Origin: Xenopus tropicalis
Taxonomy: Eukaryota; Chordata; Amphibia; Anura; Pipidae
NCBI RefSeq assembly: GCF_000004195.4
Contig: NC_030681.2
Coordinates: 92,635,681-92,699,680, forward strand
Length of the DNA stretch: 64,000 nt
Direction: 5' to 3'
Position numbers and translations under genes: made by a program. The notes beneath the pieces are model-generated. The model was not told the DNA's origin. It worked only from the letters and a program-made list of their open reading frames with translations, and did no database searches. Position 1 is the stretch's first letter, and the number at the start of each line of letters is the position of its first letter. This document shows, piece by piece, positions 44,930 through 57,665 of this stretch.

Positions 44930-45105
44930 AAGTTCACAAAGTAGATAGACCTCCTCTAGGGCATCCTAGATTTGCATTTGAAGTGAATCCCAATTCTGTT
45001 AATTATCTTGATATTACTTTATATATTAAAAATGCCACAATAGTTACTACTATTTTTCGGAAAGATTGCTCGGCTAACACTATAGTAAATGCCAGAACTT
45101 AGCAA
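44930..45105 (+). pseudogene. Penelope-like reverse transcriptase fragment
   Basis: An open stretch encodes GHPRFAFEVNPNSVNYLDIT and then TTIFRKDCSANTIVNAR. The (V/I)N(F/Y)LD(I/L)T and (T/S)I(F/Y)RK spacing is that of Penelope-like RTs. It ends in a stop right after NART. Only about 55 residues remain. Confidence 0.5.
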
Positions 45106-45399
45106 ACTCAAAGAAAGAATTAGAGAACATATTTTGAATATTACAGAGGAGGAGTCTTAATTAGGGTACCGGAAGGACTGAATTATGAGTATGATGTTTC
45201 CTGTTATGTGTAGCATTTAATACAGGAGATTGCCAAATATCCAGGATATTAACTTTATTTGCTTTGTATTTCTTACACAATTATTGTTGCTGTTGATTGT
45301 AAACTGTGTGATAAAAGTACCTATCAGTCGAGTTTACTTGAGTTCTGATCGGTTAATTCTTGCTTAAAAGTGATTGGTTGATATTCATTTAAATAGTAA

Positions 45400-45732
45400 G
45401 GGGCAGATTTACTAAGACACGAACGCTCGGATCGTTCATTCGAACGCTCCGTGCGTATTTTTGCCGAATTTTCCGTCGCTTGCGTGACTTTTTCATATGC
45501 TTGCACAACTTTTTCGTACACTTGCGCAAAAGAATTGGAAAGGTTTTCCCGCTGTTTACAATAGTTCGGTACGAAAATTTTGTGACTTTTGCATCGCCAA
45601 TACGATATTATTGTAATTAATAAGATTTTTTTGTAAGCATATTCGTGATATTTGTGATCTTCATAAATTATCGTATCCAATCTGAATTTATCCCATTCGG
45701 GATTCGAACTTGTGTTTTCATGAATGTGCCCC
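45400..45732. mobile_element. CpG-rich palindromic hairpin element, copy 3 (diverged)
   Basis: The left end is GGGGCAGATTTACTAAGACA and the right end GAATGTGCCCC; target TAA/TTA. Inside are TTTTTCGTACAC, CGTTCATTCGAACG and related motifs. Confidence 0.65.
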
Positions 45733-46691
45733 TTAGTGTCCAAGTTTAGCTATTTATGTATAATTTATTGTATAAATGTAATAAATCATGGAATGGTTTT
45801 AACATATAAATAAGTAATCTTTAACATCAATTATTTGGTAGTCTGGATGTGTGCTAGCTGAAATTCTGTGTGGCTGTTCTGGTTGCTATGGGTAACATCA
45901 CCAGTGATGTTGGCTTACAAGCTATAATAAATATGCACTTAGCCTGCATTCTCCTTCAGAAGCAAGCTACTGTTCCTAACTACACACTGCCAGAGTGGCT
46001 GCTATACTTTCTCTTCTTCCATTCAGATATACTTTCCTTGAAGAAGCTTACATGAAATATGAAGCAATACATTTAAATTCAACTATTAATCCACTCCTGT
46101 ACACATTTTTTGTCACCTTCGGATGCATTGTGATTTTTTAAGCCAGAGTTTTAGTCAGAATGTTTTAGCATTCAGTTTAGCCAGTGCACTAAAAATATTA
46201 ATCAGGTTGTGTTACAAACAGGGTTTCAGTGTCTTGGTGCAGAGAATATTTGGAGTGCTGTGTGTGTGGCAGTGATCAAGGAAGGAGTAAAAGAACTAAA
46301 GGTATGTAGAGAGCTTATATCTTTATTTTTGATTGCCTAATTGAATGGGATGTGGTCTTCCTTTTGTTCTCCTTTGAATGCATGGGTAAAATATTGTGAA
46401 AAAAAGACAATTTAATACAAACATTGATAATTCATGAGTAGCAGAACAGGATAAATATATAGAGTTCTAAACAGTAATGTAATTTAGTTGTATTGTATAA
46501 TGGAGCTGAAATAAAGGCCTACAGGATCATTCCAGCCTCAAGGGTAATTATCACAAAGTGATTAACCTACATTTTAATTGCAACAACGACATGCAGAGAA
46601 GTGTAACACTTGTAGCATGCAGGATTTGTCATTACAGATGCACCCAATGCAGGATTTAGTTTTGAACTGGGAACTCTGCAGCTTTCTCAGG

Positions 46692-47439
46692 GTACAGTGT
46701 GGGACTGGCCCGACCAGGGATGACTTTAACGTAGTTGGCCAGCTTAACTATATTGCAATATATGGACAGGGTATTGCTTGGTAGCTTAATGCACAGAATG
46801 TCTTAATCTCCTATATATACAGTATATATTGATAATGGGTGAGTGCAGGACCTCTTGTTTCTGTCTGTATGAATTTTGTAGTTACAGCCTTATTGCCCCC
46901 CCCCCCCCACCTAATGGTTAAAAATTTAGTGGGGAGCACAACTTTTCCTTGTTTGCTATAGTTTATACAGGAGCAGTGGCCAGCTTCATGTTGTAGCTCC
47001 CACCCTTCCCAACTACAGTCAGGTGATCCCAGTGGAGCAAATAAAAGGGCAACCATTTGGGGGTTTCACCTTGTATGCAAGTAAGTTGCAGGTAAAACTC
47101 GGTCCCTTTGTTAAATGTATATTAAAGCAGTAGAATTTTTAATGAATCAGATAAATTTGAGTGTACTGTAGGACTGACCAGACCAGGGATGATTGTGACA
47201 TAGATAGCCAGCTTGAAATATATTGCAATATATGGACAAACAATCCCTGTTTGGTTAAAGGGGAGGGTATTGCTTGGTAGCTTAATGCACAGAATGTCTT
47301 AATGTTCTATATATATTGATAATGGGTGAGTGCAGAGGATCTCTTGTTGTCTGTATACATTTTGGGGTTACAGCCTCATTGCACCCCACCTAATAGTTCA
47401 AAATTTAGTGGTGAGCACAATTTTCTCTTGTTTGCTATA
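46692..47439. repeat. Direct duplication, two units offset by about 470 bp
   Basis: Units at 46692-46960 and 47163-47439 share CAGGGATGA, ATATTGCAATATATGGACA, TTGCTTGGTAGCTTAATGCA and TGATAATGGGTGAGTGCAG. The second has an extra ~28 bp (AATCCCTGTTTGGTTAAAGG). Confidence 0.85.
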
Positions 47440-47849
47440 ATATATATATAGATAGATATACATACAGACCTGTCAATACACTCACATAAATGTATACACA
47501 CATATTTATACCAAACTAACTGTAAATCTTAAGATCACAATAGCTTTTGGGTATTATGCATGTCCAAGAAGTCATGCAAACCTCTCTTACTAACAGAATC
47601 TGCATCAGAACTTCATCCACCAATGTATTCCACAACCCCACCACCATCTCTGGAAAAAAAGTTCAGTTCCACAAGTATTAAGGGTGGTCTCTAGTTCTTT
47701 GTTCTTTTTATGTTTAAAAAGATCTCCTGCCAACTGTCTACAGTCCCCTCTAATGTAATTGAAAAGAATAATCATGTCCCTTTGCAAAGCGCTCTTTATC
47801 CAGGAATCAAGGAAAAGTCTTTCCTCATAGTAACTCTTCACCTCCTTGT

Positions 47850-48183
47850 ACTGGTATGGGACCTGTTATCCAGAATGCTCGGGACCTGGGGTTTTCCGGA
47901 TAAGGGATCTTTCTTTAATTTGGATCTCCATAACTTAAGTCTGCTAAAAATCATTTAAATATTGAATAAACCCAATAGGCTTGTTTTGCATCCAATAAGG
48001 AATAATTATATGTTAGTTGGGATCAAGTGTAATGTACTGTTTTATTATTACAGAAAAAAAGAGAGAAATTATTTTCAAAAATTAGAATTATTTGCTTATA
48101 ATGGAGTCTAGGGGAGATGGCCTTTCCGTAATTTGGAACTTTCTGGATAACAGGTTTCCGGATAAGGGATCCCATACCTGTAC
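47850..48183. mobile_element. ACAGGTATGGGA-type MITE, copy 8 (inverted, in the LINE)
   Basis: Ends ACTGGTATGGGACCTGTTAT and GGGATCCCATACCTGTA. It divides the LINE C-terminal and RT pieces. Confidence 0.85.
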
Positions 48184-48384
48184 TAGTATAGTTGCACCTC
48201 TCTGCACTCTCTCCATCTCATTAATATACCATTAATATGTTGGGGCCCAAACTGACACAGCATTCTCAAGGTGAGGCCTTACAAGGGATCTTTTTTAGAA
48301 GCAAAATTATGTGTTCACCCCTGGGTTTTTATGCAAAACACTACTTTATTTGCTTTAGCAGCCATTGGCAGACACTGCCTAAAG

Positions 48385-48489
48385 TTAAGCTGGCCATACA
48401 TGCACCGATAATAATATCGCACGAAACCTTGTTCCGAAAGTCACGTAATTTTCGTACCGAATGATTGTAAACAGTGGCAGAACCTTTCC
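48385..48489. mobile_element. TTAA-type AGCTGGCCATA MITE end
   Basis: TTAAGCTGGCCATACATGCA at 48385, cut off by the next MITE. Confidence 0.55.
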
Positions 48490-49213
48490 GAATTTTTCAC
48501 GCAAATAACTTGTAATTGATCTCAACTAAGATATAAATAATCCTTATTGGATGCAAAACAATCGTATTGGGTTAAATTAATGTTTTATTGATTTTTTATA
48601 GATTTATAGACTTAGGGGCTGATTTACTAAGACACGAATTCCGACCGAATTGGAAAAATTCCGATTGGAAAACGAACATTTTGCGACTTTTTCGTATTTT
48701 TTGCGATTTTTTCGGCGCCTTTACGACTTTTCAGAAATTATCGCGACTTTTTCATTACCAATACGATTTGCGCGAAAAAACGCGAGTTTTTCGTAGCCAT
48801 TCCGAAAGTTGCGATTTTTTCGTAGCGTTAAAACTTGCGCAAAAAGTTGCGATTTTTTCGTAGTGTTAAAACTTGCGCAAAACGTCGCGCCTTTTAAGTT
48901 TTAACGCTACGAAAAAATCGCAACTTTTCGCGCAAGTTTTAACGCTACGAAAAAATCGCAACTTTCGGAATGGCTACGAAAAACTCGCGTTTTTCTGCAA
49001 AAATCGTATTGGTAACGAAAAAGTCGCGATAATTTTCCGAAAAAATCGCAAAATACCGATCATTACGAAAAAAACGCAATCGGACGCATTCGGCCCGTTC
49101 GTGAGTAAGTAAATGGGCCCCTTAATGTATGGAGATCCAAATTACGGAAAGACCCCTTATTCAGAATACCCTTGGTCCCGAGCGTTCTGGATAATGGGTC
49201 CTATACCTGTACT
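48490..49213. mobile_element. ACAGGTATGGGA-type MITE, copy 9, split by a hairpin element
   Basis: The left part (TTGTAATTGATCTCAAC.. to TTTATAGACTTA) and right part (TTAATGTATGGAGATCC.. to CCTATACCTGTAC) are one MITE, with its first third missing. The hairpin element at 48615-49121 separates them. Confidence 0.8.
48615..49121. mobile_element. CpG-rich palindromic hairpin element, copy 4
   Basis: 507 bp with ends GGGGCTGATTTACTAAG.. / ..AAATGGGCCCC and TSD TTA (48612-48614, 49122-49124). Repeated TTTTTCGTAGCGTTAAAACT in one arm and AGTTTTAACGCTACGAAAAA in the other. Confidence 0.87.
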
Positions 49214-49499
49214 GTAACATCTGCACATAATGTGAAAGGAGAATATGTTATGATCTTCAATCCCTATATGCTCACCCATGTTAGTAAGTAGAGATAAATG
49301 TGGTTATATTAGTTATTATCAGATCCGTAAGATCATCTTTTATAGTAGGTTCCTGAATTATCTGAAATAAACAATTGACATTGAGCATATTAACAAAACT
49401 GTTAGAGATTTCTGACTTGGCTAACTTGTAAACAATCAATGTCAGGCTGATTGAAGTCACCCATAATAACAACCTGACCTAGTTGCGAAGCTTTTTATG

Positions 49500-50854
49500 C
49501 TTGTAATATTAGTTGTTATAGGTTATTAGATTGGGTGCCCTTTTTTAGATTACGCTTAGAAGAAAGTTATTTGCCTTTCATTTTTCATTTTTGCCTTTTA
49601 CATCAGCCTTAAAAGTTATTTGCCTTGTTTAAATGAAACATATTTTTAATATAATACAACAATAAGGAACACATTGCTCAAATGTGTTCTCTCTATTATT
49701 CCAATATTTAAACATTTTACATATCTCCAGAGAGACAGTGGATAATCTTTGGTCTGCAAATTAAATGAAACAAAAAGTAAATCTTTGTTTTCTAAACCTA
49801 AAAAACAAAAGCTGCAAAATACAATGCCCAGCATGCACTGGGACTGAAAAAAACACTCTTTGTGTGATGTTGCTATTGTATTTAAGGGCTCAGCTCTTAT
49901 CTAAAACAAGAAAATGAATTAGAGACAATTCTGATAATAATAACAAGTAAATTATAAAACAAAACAGAAATGCTTCCGCACAAAACCCTTGAAGCTTGAT
50001 CTGAGAAAACATTCTATTGTTACCTACAGTTCCAAGAATAGAGATGCACAAATACTGGCTTGTTTCTTTGTCTGAACCTGCAGAACAGCAGTGAAATTGA
50101 TTAGCAAAGCCCCATGTTGTGCAAAAATAGAATGCCATTTGGTAATAAGCCTAATTAAATATGAAATACCAACAATGTGAATAACCAATATGTAAGCCTT
50201 CACAATGTTTGCACAATATCAAGCCAACAGAGCACAACAAAGAATTGCTCTTTTTTCTTAAATGCTAGCACAGTACTGTGTCTAGTGATAAGGGTGATGG
50301 CACATGGGGAGGATTTCTTCTAATGTTATTTAGCCAGCACAAAAATCATTCCAAAAGTGCCTTCCTGTCATCTCCTATTGTGTTGAATGAGATATGCCTG
50401 AAAGGGCTAACACTGTTGCTTTTCAACCTCAAAACGTGTATTAGAGCACTTTCAGGTATATCTAGTGATTTTTCATGCAAATGACTGTGGCAAAATGTAA
50501 TTGTCCTTGTGTTCATAAATGACCCCATTGGATTTTAACAGGCTCAGTTCAAAGCATTTTATTTACTTACAATAAATAATGCCTAAAAGTCAGCGGTTTA
50601 CTGGGGTTGAGGGCATGAAAGCGAGCACTGGGCCTCCCTGCAAAAAATCTACATTGGACCCAGTGCCCCTTTGCATGCTCTTAACCCCGTTAACCCCGTT
50701 GTTGTGTCCATGGTTATATCGATGCATGTCTTTTCCAATGCACAAGCTAGGCTGCATGTAAACATGCCAAAACAGTAACTTGCTAGGTTAACATTGTTGT
50801 CCCTTTCTGTGATTTGGTTGACTCTACTTGTCCTTGACTCTGAAATATATAGTG
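49500..50854. other. Intergenic interval: nothing recognised
   Basis: Short frames only (for example 50278-50484), without motifs. Confidence 0.5.
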
Positions 50855-51372
50855 TATATTATACTCAGCGCTATTGGTGGTCTATCCTCAACGTGGATCT
50901 TCTGTCAGGTGCTAAAATTATTGCTTGCAGCTTTCTCTTGAAACCCCCCTCCTTTTGAATGGGCTCCAAACGTGTTCATAGGAAATTTAGTGGAAGCACA
51001 TAAAAGTGAATTAAAAACAAAATATAGTGTACAATACAATAGTATTTAAAACCATTGGTGCAAAGTGTAAAACGCCAACGATAACAGAATAAAGTGAAAA
51101 ATGGTGTTGACCACCGGCTCTATTTGGGAAGCATGCATACTCACCAGAGCCAAATGTAAATGTGCCAAAACAACAAGATTCAGATTTGATTGTAATGCTG
51201 GGCAGATCCTAAAATCATTTTAGAGTCAAGAGAAAACAAAGATAGCATAATAATGTTTATTAAGAAAAAATCCTGCGCATTACAAGCTACTCACAGTGAT
51301 ATGAAGTAAAGACAATCATGTAAAATAGCTCAACGCATTTTGCATGGTTACCATCACGCTTCCTCAGGAGAA
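50855..51372 (-). mobile_element. Penelope-like terminal repeat remnant (tentative)
   Basis: Minus strand: CTGAGGAAGCGTGATGGTAA, then CCATGCAAAATGCGTTGAGC, resembles the hammerhead-bearing repeat of Penelope-like elements (CTGANGA..GAAAC). The second core block is altered. CAGCGCTATTGGTGG at the other end is common in this family as I recall it. Confidence 0.4.
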
Positions 51373-52017
51373 ATTCCTTGACTCTGTTTGTGAACTCTGC
51401 CTGTCCCAACTTCGGCCTGAATCTTTATTTTGGCTCTGTGCTGCCAGCCTTGACCCAGAACTGGTTGACTACGGTTAGCACTGTACGGCAGTTCTGTCAC
51501 AACCTCGGGAACTTCCTGTGCTAGTGTAAGCTGCATGTAAGCCCTTATTCCTCCCTTGATCTAGGTAAAACATTACAATAATATTCATTACTATCTAGAA
51601 GATTTGGGAGGGACTTTGAGTGTATGTCCCCTTTAAGGCAGAACATATTTTAACATCACAAATATAGAAATCATGTCAACAACTTTTATTAGGGCCAGCT
51701 AAATTGAAAAGTGTCTGACATTTTTAGAAATTCTCTGCAATATCAATCAACACCTTCTGTTGTAAAATATGTTATGTTCATTAGCAGTGAGAACATTTCA
51801 ATTAACACAGGGACTGGTGAGAGGTTTCTCATGAATTTAACAGCAAATTAAACTGAATTAAAAAAACCTATTCTGAGCCAATTTCAGTAAATTACAGGGA
51901 GTGTACTAGTGATTAAATAACAAATTCTGAACTGATCTTTCTTTATTGCATTGGCTGATTTTTAGGAGATGAAACGGAAGCAGTAAAGGCATGTGCCTTT
52001 AGTTTATTTTAGGGCTT

Positions 52018-52428
52018 TTAAAGAGCTGGTTTACCTTTAAGTTACCTTATAGTATGTTATAGAATGGCCAATTCTAAGCAACTTTTCAATTGGTCTATGT
52101 ATTATTTATAGTTATTGGATTATTTGCCTTTTTCTTCTAACTCTTTGCAGCTTTCAAATGGGTCACTGAAAAAAGAAACATTGTTCTGTGAAACGACAGT
52201 TAAATTGTTATTGCTATTTAACTTATTTTTCTATTCAGGTCCTTTCTAATTCATATATCAGTCTATCATTCAAACCACACCCTGGTTGCTAAGGTAATCC
52301 TAGCAACCAGCTGCTGAAATTTTAACGGGGAGAGTTGCTGAAAAAAAAACTAAAAATATTTTAAAAACTACATATAATAAAAAATGAAGACCAATTGCAA
52401 ATTGTTTCAGAATATTACTCCCTACATC
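52018..52428. mobile_element. T2/Kolobok-type MITE, right end lost
   Basis: The start AAAGAGCTGGTTTACCTTTA, then TTTTCAATTGGTCTATGTAT, CTTTGCAGCTTTCAAATGG and CAATTGCAAATTGTTTCAGA, is collinear with 29291-29764. Confidence 0.7.
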
Positions 52429-52469
52429 ATGGGTGTTTTGTCATGAGTTCCCCTGAGGTGGATTTCTCC

Positions 52470-52635
52470 TACATTCTACTGCAGGGAAATGCAGGACAAA
52501 CGTAGCATTTTCTTGCAGACTGGGTTGTACTCATTTAGATGCAAGCAAGTACCAAACGCATCAAGTTGTGTTGAAGCTTGCATGAATCTGAGTGAGTACA
52601 ACCCAGTCTAGAAGAATGGGCTGCATTTCCCTTGA
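52470..52635. repeat. Foldback repeat
   Basis: GGGAAATGCAG and AGACTGGGTTGTACTCA..GATGCAAGC pair with GCTTGCATGAATC..TGAGTACAACCCAGTCT and CTGCATTTCCC, around a short centre near 52565. Confidence 0.8.
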
Positions 52636-55600
52636 TTATACAATGCTGTATTGTCATCTCTACTCTTGTAAGTAAACTTTTAGGCACGATTTGTTTTAAA
52701 TAAATACATGACCACTATATTTATATCATATGGTCTGTTTCATTTGCTACATCTGGTGGCTAGTTACACTTACTGGGTATGCATGCATAAACTGTTTAGC
52801 ACCTAGTTAAAGCTCTCACTACATCTGATATTTGAAGCACCTTTTAGCTGCACTGGATAATATTGTTGAATAATTCACAGCACATATTACACTATGCTAG
52901 TTAATATATGTTTTTCCTTGTAGTTCGCTCTCTGGAATCCTTGTGATACACCCACCAAGAGGGGGTAGAAGGAAAGAGAAGTGCAATGAAGTTGTATGAA
53001 GATTAACACACTTTAGAACCACACAGAGTGCTGGCTGGCTTTCTTGTTTTTCCTTACAAATATAATAAAACCGTAATACATTAGAAATGGCATATTATTT
53101 TATATTTTACGTTTTAAAAATGGATTTATTGGGCAATCCACTACATTGTAACATATCCATAAACACTGTATAAAAAGCAGCACCTGCCAGATACAATAAA
53201 TGACACCTGTCGAACATAAAACTTAACCAGAGGAAACACAATATTTTTCATTGTCAGACTTGCTGGGTCATAATCCAGAACCAGAGGTGTTAATATTACA
53301 TGACAGCACAAGACAAATGACAGCAGCCTTTGGGGAAAAATTACTTTTCTTCTATAACTGACAAGTGCTTTTCTTGCCATTGTTTCATATTTTGGCACTG
53401 GCAGTACGCAATGCTCCACTAAGGGAGACTTGCACTTCTCTCTGTTAAATGGCATAGTGAATTTATGTGTTTTATTCTGCTAATTTTGTTGTGTACCTTT
53501 ACTTTCTCAGTTTGCCAAAATAAACGCTTTTGAATTCATATTTGCAGTATAGATGCTGTGTATTTTCTGCCCAGTATGCGGCATACACTGATTAGAGCAC
53601 AACCCCAGGACATATCTAAAATCAGATGCATAGTCATAGTTTTATCACTGCCACAGATCAGGCATCAAGTGTCCATACCACTTAGTACGCACTTGACCAG
53701 CAAATAATTCAGCATGAGTTAAAAAAGATTAAACTGGGTAAGGTGTCTAGACTTTAGCTAAGCTTATCTAAACAGGTTCCCTATACTGTATTAACACTTT
53801 CCTGAGTAATAGGAACATTTGATTGACAGTCAGGAAAGTGGTTTTGGCACATTTATAAAAGCAGTGTTCTACCTGTAATAGGACTGGCTTGTGTAATCTA
53901 TTTGTGAATATGGAGAAAGTGTTTTACACCAGTTTTACTGCCACTTTTACTCCAAAAAAGGACTGTCTCCACTTCTGTGAAAATTCTATTGTTTCAGGAG
54001 TGTAAAACATTCAGACCGATAGTGCTTCAACAAATAACTTTAAAACCCCTGTAAATGTGTAACTAATGGATATTGGAAAGTTGCTTGATATCATATTCTT
54101 ATCATTTCTAGTTTTTGGGTGGAGGACCCCTTTAAATTTTGTTTAAGCCTATTATAGAGCAAATCCTTTGTGATAGATGCTGTGAAAGCTCCATGTCAGA
54201 GAGCATTCTAAGTAGGGGCTGGCACGTCAACTACTGAGAAATATATTAACTACTAATTTGGATCGTAACTTCTTTGAGAGTCATAAACTCTTAAATCCAC
54301 CTTCTTTGTATTGTAATACCTGTACCTTTAATTAATAGTTAATTGTGGTTTTGGTGAAATTGGTATGTGATGGCAGCAGTCTTTTTGCTTAAAAAAATTA
54401 CACAGAATGCACAATACATTTTATGGTGAAATGCAAATGATTTAGTGTTTCTTTATCTTGGGTTGCCAGATAATGCTGGATTACAACTGCCAGTCTTGTT
54501 CATGATATAATCAAGAGTTAATATAAGAGAGGGAAAACTGACACAGGCATTACAAAATCCAGCACTGTTATCATTCTGATAGTGGTAGGTGGAAGCTGGA
54601 GGAATAACATCTCAATTCAGTATATTTGACATTTTTTGAAAAACATTTCAGCTTTATTAAGCAATAACATGCAGGGATTTTCAGCCAACTGACAAACGCT
54701 TGTGACAGCCTCCCATAGCTCCCATTGACTTGCACTGGAAGTGTAGGTGAAACTGCTTTTTAGCCAGAAAATAAGCATTTTCAGGACAAAATGTGCTCAA
54801 ATGTTCACAGTGTTTCCCATCAATAGATGGCAGAGTAAAAGGCTCTCACGTGTGCTTCTTAGTGAGTTAATGACCCCCTCTACCCCCAACACAACTGTTT
54901 GTACTTCAAAGAAATCCTATGTTTCCTGTTCAAATTTAAACACATTATTCTGTTATGTTTATTATTTAATCCTATAATGCTGAGCATGTAACAACAGGTT
55001 GGGTAGAATTTTCTTTGTTTATATTTTATATCCCCAACTTTTGACATTTTAGTAATATATACGATCTATATGAATAAATAATAATTATTCCCCTTGGCAT
55101 ATATTAACCAGAATAAACTATAGAAATATCCTCAAAAGCAGATTTAGTTGCATTAATTTTATAAACATGCCTGAAAAATGCTCTAATTAGCATTACCATT
55201 CATTTTCGGTAGCTGACATATGAAAACAAATAAAAATGACATTAAATATTAATTAACTCTCAGCTCATTTAATTTGTTTGGGTGTTCCCAAGCAATTAAG
55301 AAAATTGGTTATAATGAAACACTTCAGTTATGCATAATACATGTTATATTTGTTTTCTGTAAAATTAACATAAAACCATGCTGTTTTTCATTTTATATTT
55401 TCTCCAATTGTTTCACACAGAAGAGGACCCAAGACGTCAAATTAATGGATAGGGGGTCATTTACTATGTAGCACTCAAAGGGAAAATTGTGGCTATGAAT
55501 AAGTGGCCCAAGAGGCATGAAATGTGTTAGGCTTTTTCTTGTCCTAAATAAATGTACTTTTAGCTTTGCCTTTATTATTTTTTGATTTCTTGGGGGACCC

Positions 55601-56033
55601 ACATTTTTTACTATGTTCAGGCAGAGTTCAAAGTACAAAAAAACAGAACAATCCACTACATTTTTCGTACCTTACACCCTGCCCTGCAAGTAGAAGAATT
55701 GCTGCTGGTTCTGCATTCTGTGTTCCCTTGCTGCATACAGTGCTGCCTGCCTTCAGCATTGCTGTATTCAGATGCACAAGTTAGGAAGCGCCAGCAAGTG
55801 AAGTCTGTAACAGCACCCTGTACTCATCACCTGTCCTATGGCACATGCTAAGGACAAGTCTGCATGGAACGCTGGATGTGTGCTCTGCACCAACATTTTT
55901 ATCCACCACAAGGTGCAGAGTACAACCAGGCCAGACAGCAGTGCTCCTTAAATGAACACTAAGGAGCTTGGTTTTTCACCTCTAAGTGCTCTTGAACTTC
56001 TGTCAGATGTTTAGGTTAGTGACCCCCAGGGCA
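52636..56033. other. Intergenic interval: nothing recognised
   Basis: The longest unusually repeat-poor stretch in the right half. The frame at 53141-53455 (minus, 104 codons) has no recognised motif. The plus frames at 55566-55851 overlap each other and look random. Confidence 0.5.
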
Positions 56034-56215
56034 GTGGTATAACTATAGAGAAAGCAGACCCTGCGGCTGCAGCACATCTGTTTCTTTTGTAACACGTAAA
56101 ATTGTAGCCACCTGCATTTTATGTATGTCCCAGGTGACTTTGCCAGGGGGGTAGGGGGCCCTGAACTTTGCAGGAGTACGATGCCTTTGCCCACAAATTT
56201 ACTCCACTGACAGGG
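56034..56215. mobile_element. hAT-type MITE (tentative)
   Basis: CAGTGGTATAACTATAGAGA and GCAGACCCTGCGGCTGCAG on the left, AATTTACTCCACTG on the right. Termini are CAGTGG / CCACTG; the 8-bp target was not resolved. Confidence 0.5.
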
Positions 56216-57408
56216 TGTAGCAGAAATCATATATTTGAGGGATTAAAGGCATTAAAGCAAACACTAATAAATGTAATTTGCATTGCACAATAGAACACCA
56301 ACTAACAAGTATGTATGGAGAGGATTTGTTTAGAGATAGCCAACATAAAACATAGTCAATTAAATACTAAATGGACACTCCTTATCTGTCTTAAACAGGT
56401 TGCAAGTGCTTATTTTTCCCCTAAATTCTGTGTAATATCAGACAATGACACAGGTTACAAAACATATATGGCTTGACACAAATTAAAGAGTCACATAAAA
56501 TAGCAAAAGGTAAAAAATACTGTACTTTTTATGGAAAGCAAACATTATTAATTTTTTTATCTGTAATTTTAGATGGTGATGTATGGTAAAAGCCTTACTC
56601 TAGTCTTACATGATCCAAAGCTATAAATAACTAGAATTCTTTTTACAAATTTAGCACTAGTAAAATAGACCACTAGATGGCAGTACAAATCCTTTTTTAG
56701 TCTGTAGTTTTAAATGAGTAAAACAACAGTATGGAGAAACCTGCAGCAAATATACTTATGCTTTGTCTTCTTATATTCACAGCTCATTTGCTCCCTAGTA
56801 GCCTGTACAATTGCTTCACCCATCATGCCAATTTGGTACACAGTGTGATTGCTGCAAAATCTGTTTTTCAATTTTGAGCAAATATTGTAATCATTGTTGT
56901 AGTGGCAATGAATGCTCTGCAGATATATTGTTGCCTTTACACATTATGCTCTGTATAATAACTGAGCAATATGTGAATTCCTGATAATCTTACATAGTGC
57001 TGCAAAAATAGATTGTCATGACTAAATTATATACACATTTAGGCAAAGAATATACTCCTTATCCGAAAGTTGTACTGGTCTTGCGCCATTTGCTATGTGC
57101 CTGCTTATTTCTTAACCTGTAAAACAAATGGTGCAGATCTATTCACAAACCTCCTAAAAGTTTGATCATTATTGTCAATATTTCCTTTGTAGTAACACTG
57201 TTTATTATATTCCCTCCAAGAGTTATGGGTGCCATGAGAAAAAGCACATCCCCGGAAAGGCATTCTCAGTCTATGGTTTGTCAAGGAAATGACTGGCAAT
57301 TCGTCTTTAGAGCATGGCATACACCTACATTAATATGTACAGTATTACTGTCATAAAACCGTGTGCCAGTATAGGATACAAATATAGAGACCATAAAGCA
57401 GATGTAAA
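56216..57408. other. Intergenic interval: nothing recognised
   Basis: AT-rich, with no frames longer than about 70 codons. Confidence 0.5.
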
Positions 57409-57665
57409 GTGGTGAGCAACACAAGCATTAAAAAATTTTCTTGGGGATGCCAAATAAGGACTGTGATTGGCTATTTGGTAGCCTCATGTGGACTGCTGGC
57501 CTGCAGGAGGCTCTGCTTGGAGTGAAACTGTGTCTCTGTGCTTCGAAAAACTTGCCTCCAAGCCAGGGATGTAAAAATAGGCACCTGCTTTGAGGTCACT
57601 GGGAGCAACATCATAGGGGGTGGTGAGCAACATATTACTCATGAGCTACTGGTTGGGGATCACTG
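57409..57665. mobile_element. hAT-type MITE, left end lost
   Basis: The right end GCTACTGGTTGGGGATCACTG is the reverse complement of a CAGTGATCCCC terminus. GGTGAGCAAC occurs twice inside. Confidence 0.55.

Larger units (their letters stand above)
47590..49500 (-). mobile_element. CR1/L2-like LINE remnant broken by MITEs
   Basis: In minus-strand order three degenerate pieces appear. An endonuclease piece (about 49490-49280) has VVIMGDFNQPDID and IIQEPTIKDDLTDLIITN. A reverse-transcriptase piece (about 48390-48184) has SLVRPHLENAV. A C-terminal piece (47841-47605) has ALQRDMIILFNYIRGDCRQL and DLF. They are collinear with one LINE, but the core RT is missing and frames are broken. Confidence 0.75.

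Noticed and set aside
45324..45743. Minus-strand frame of 139 codons
   Set aside because: It covers a palindromic hairpin element; the YEKV-type repeats in the translation reflect the palindrome.
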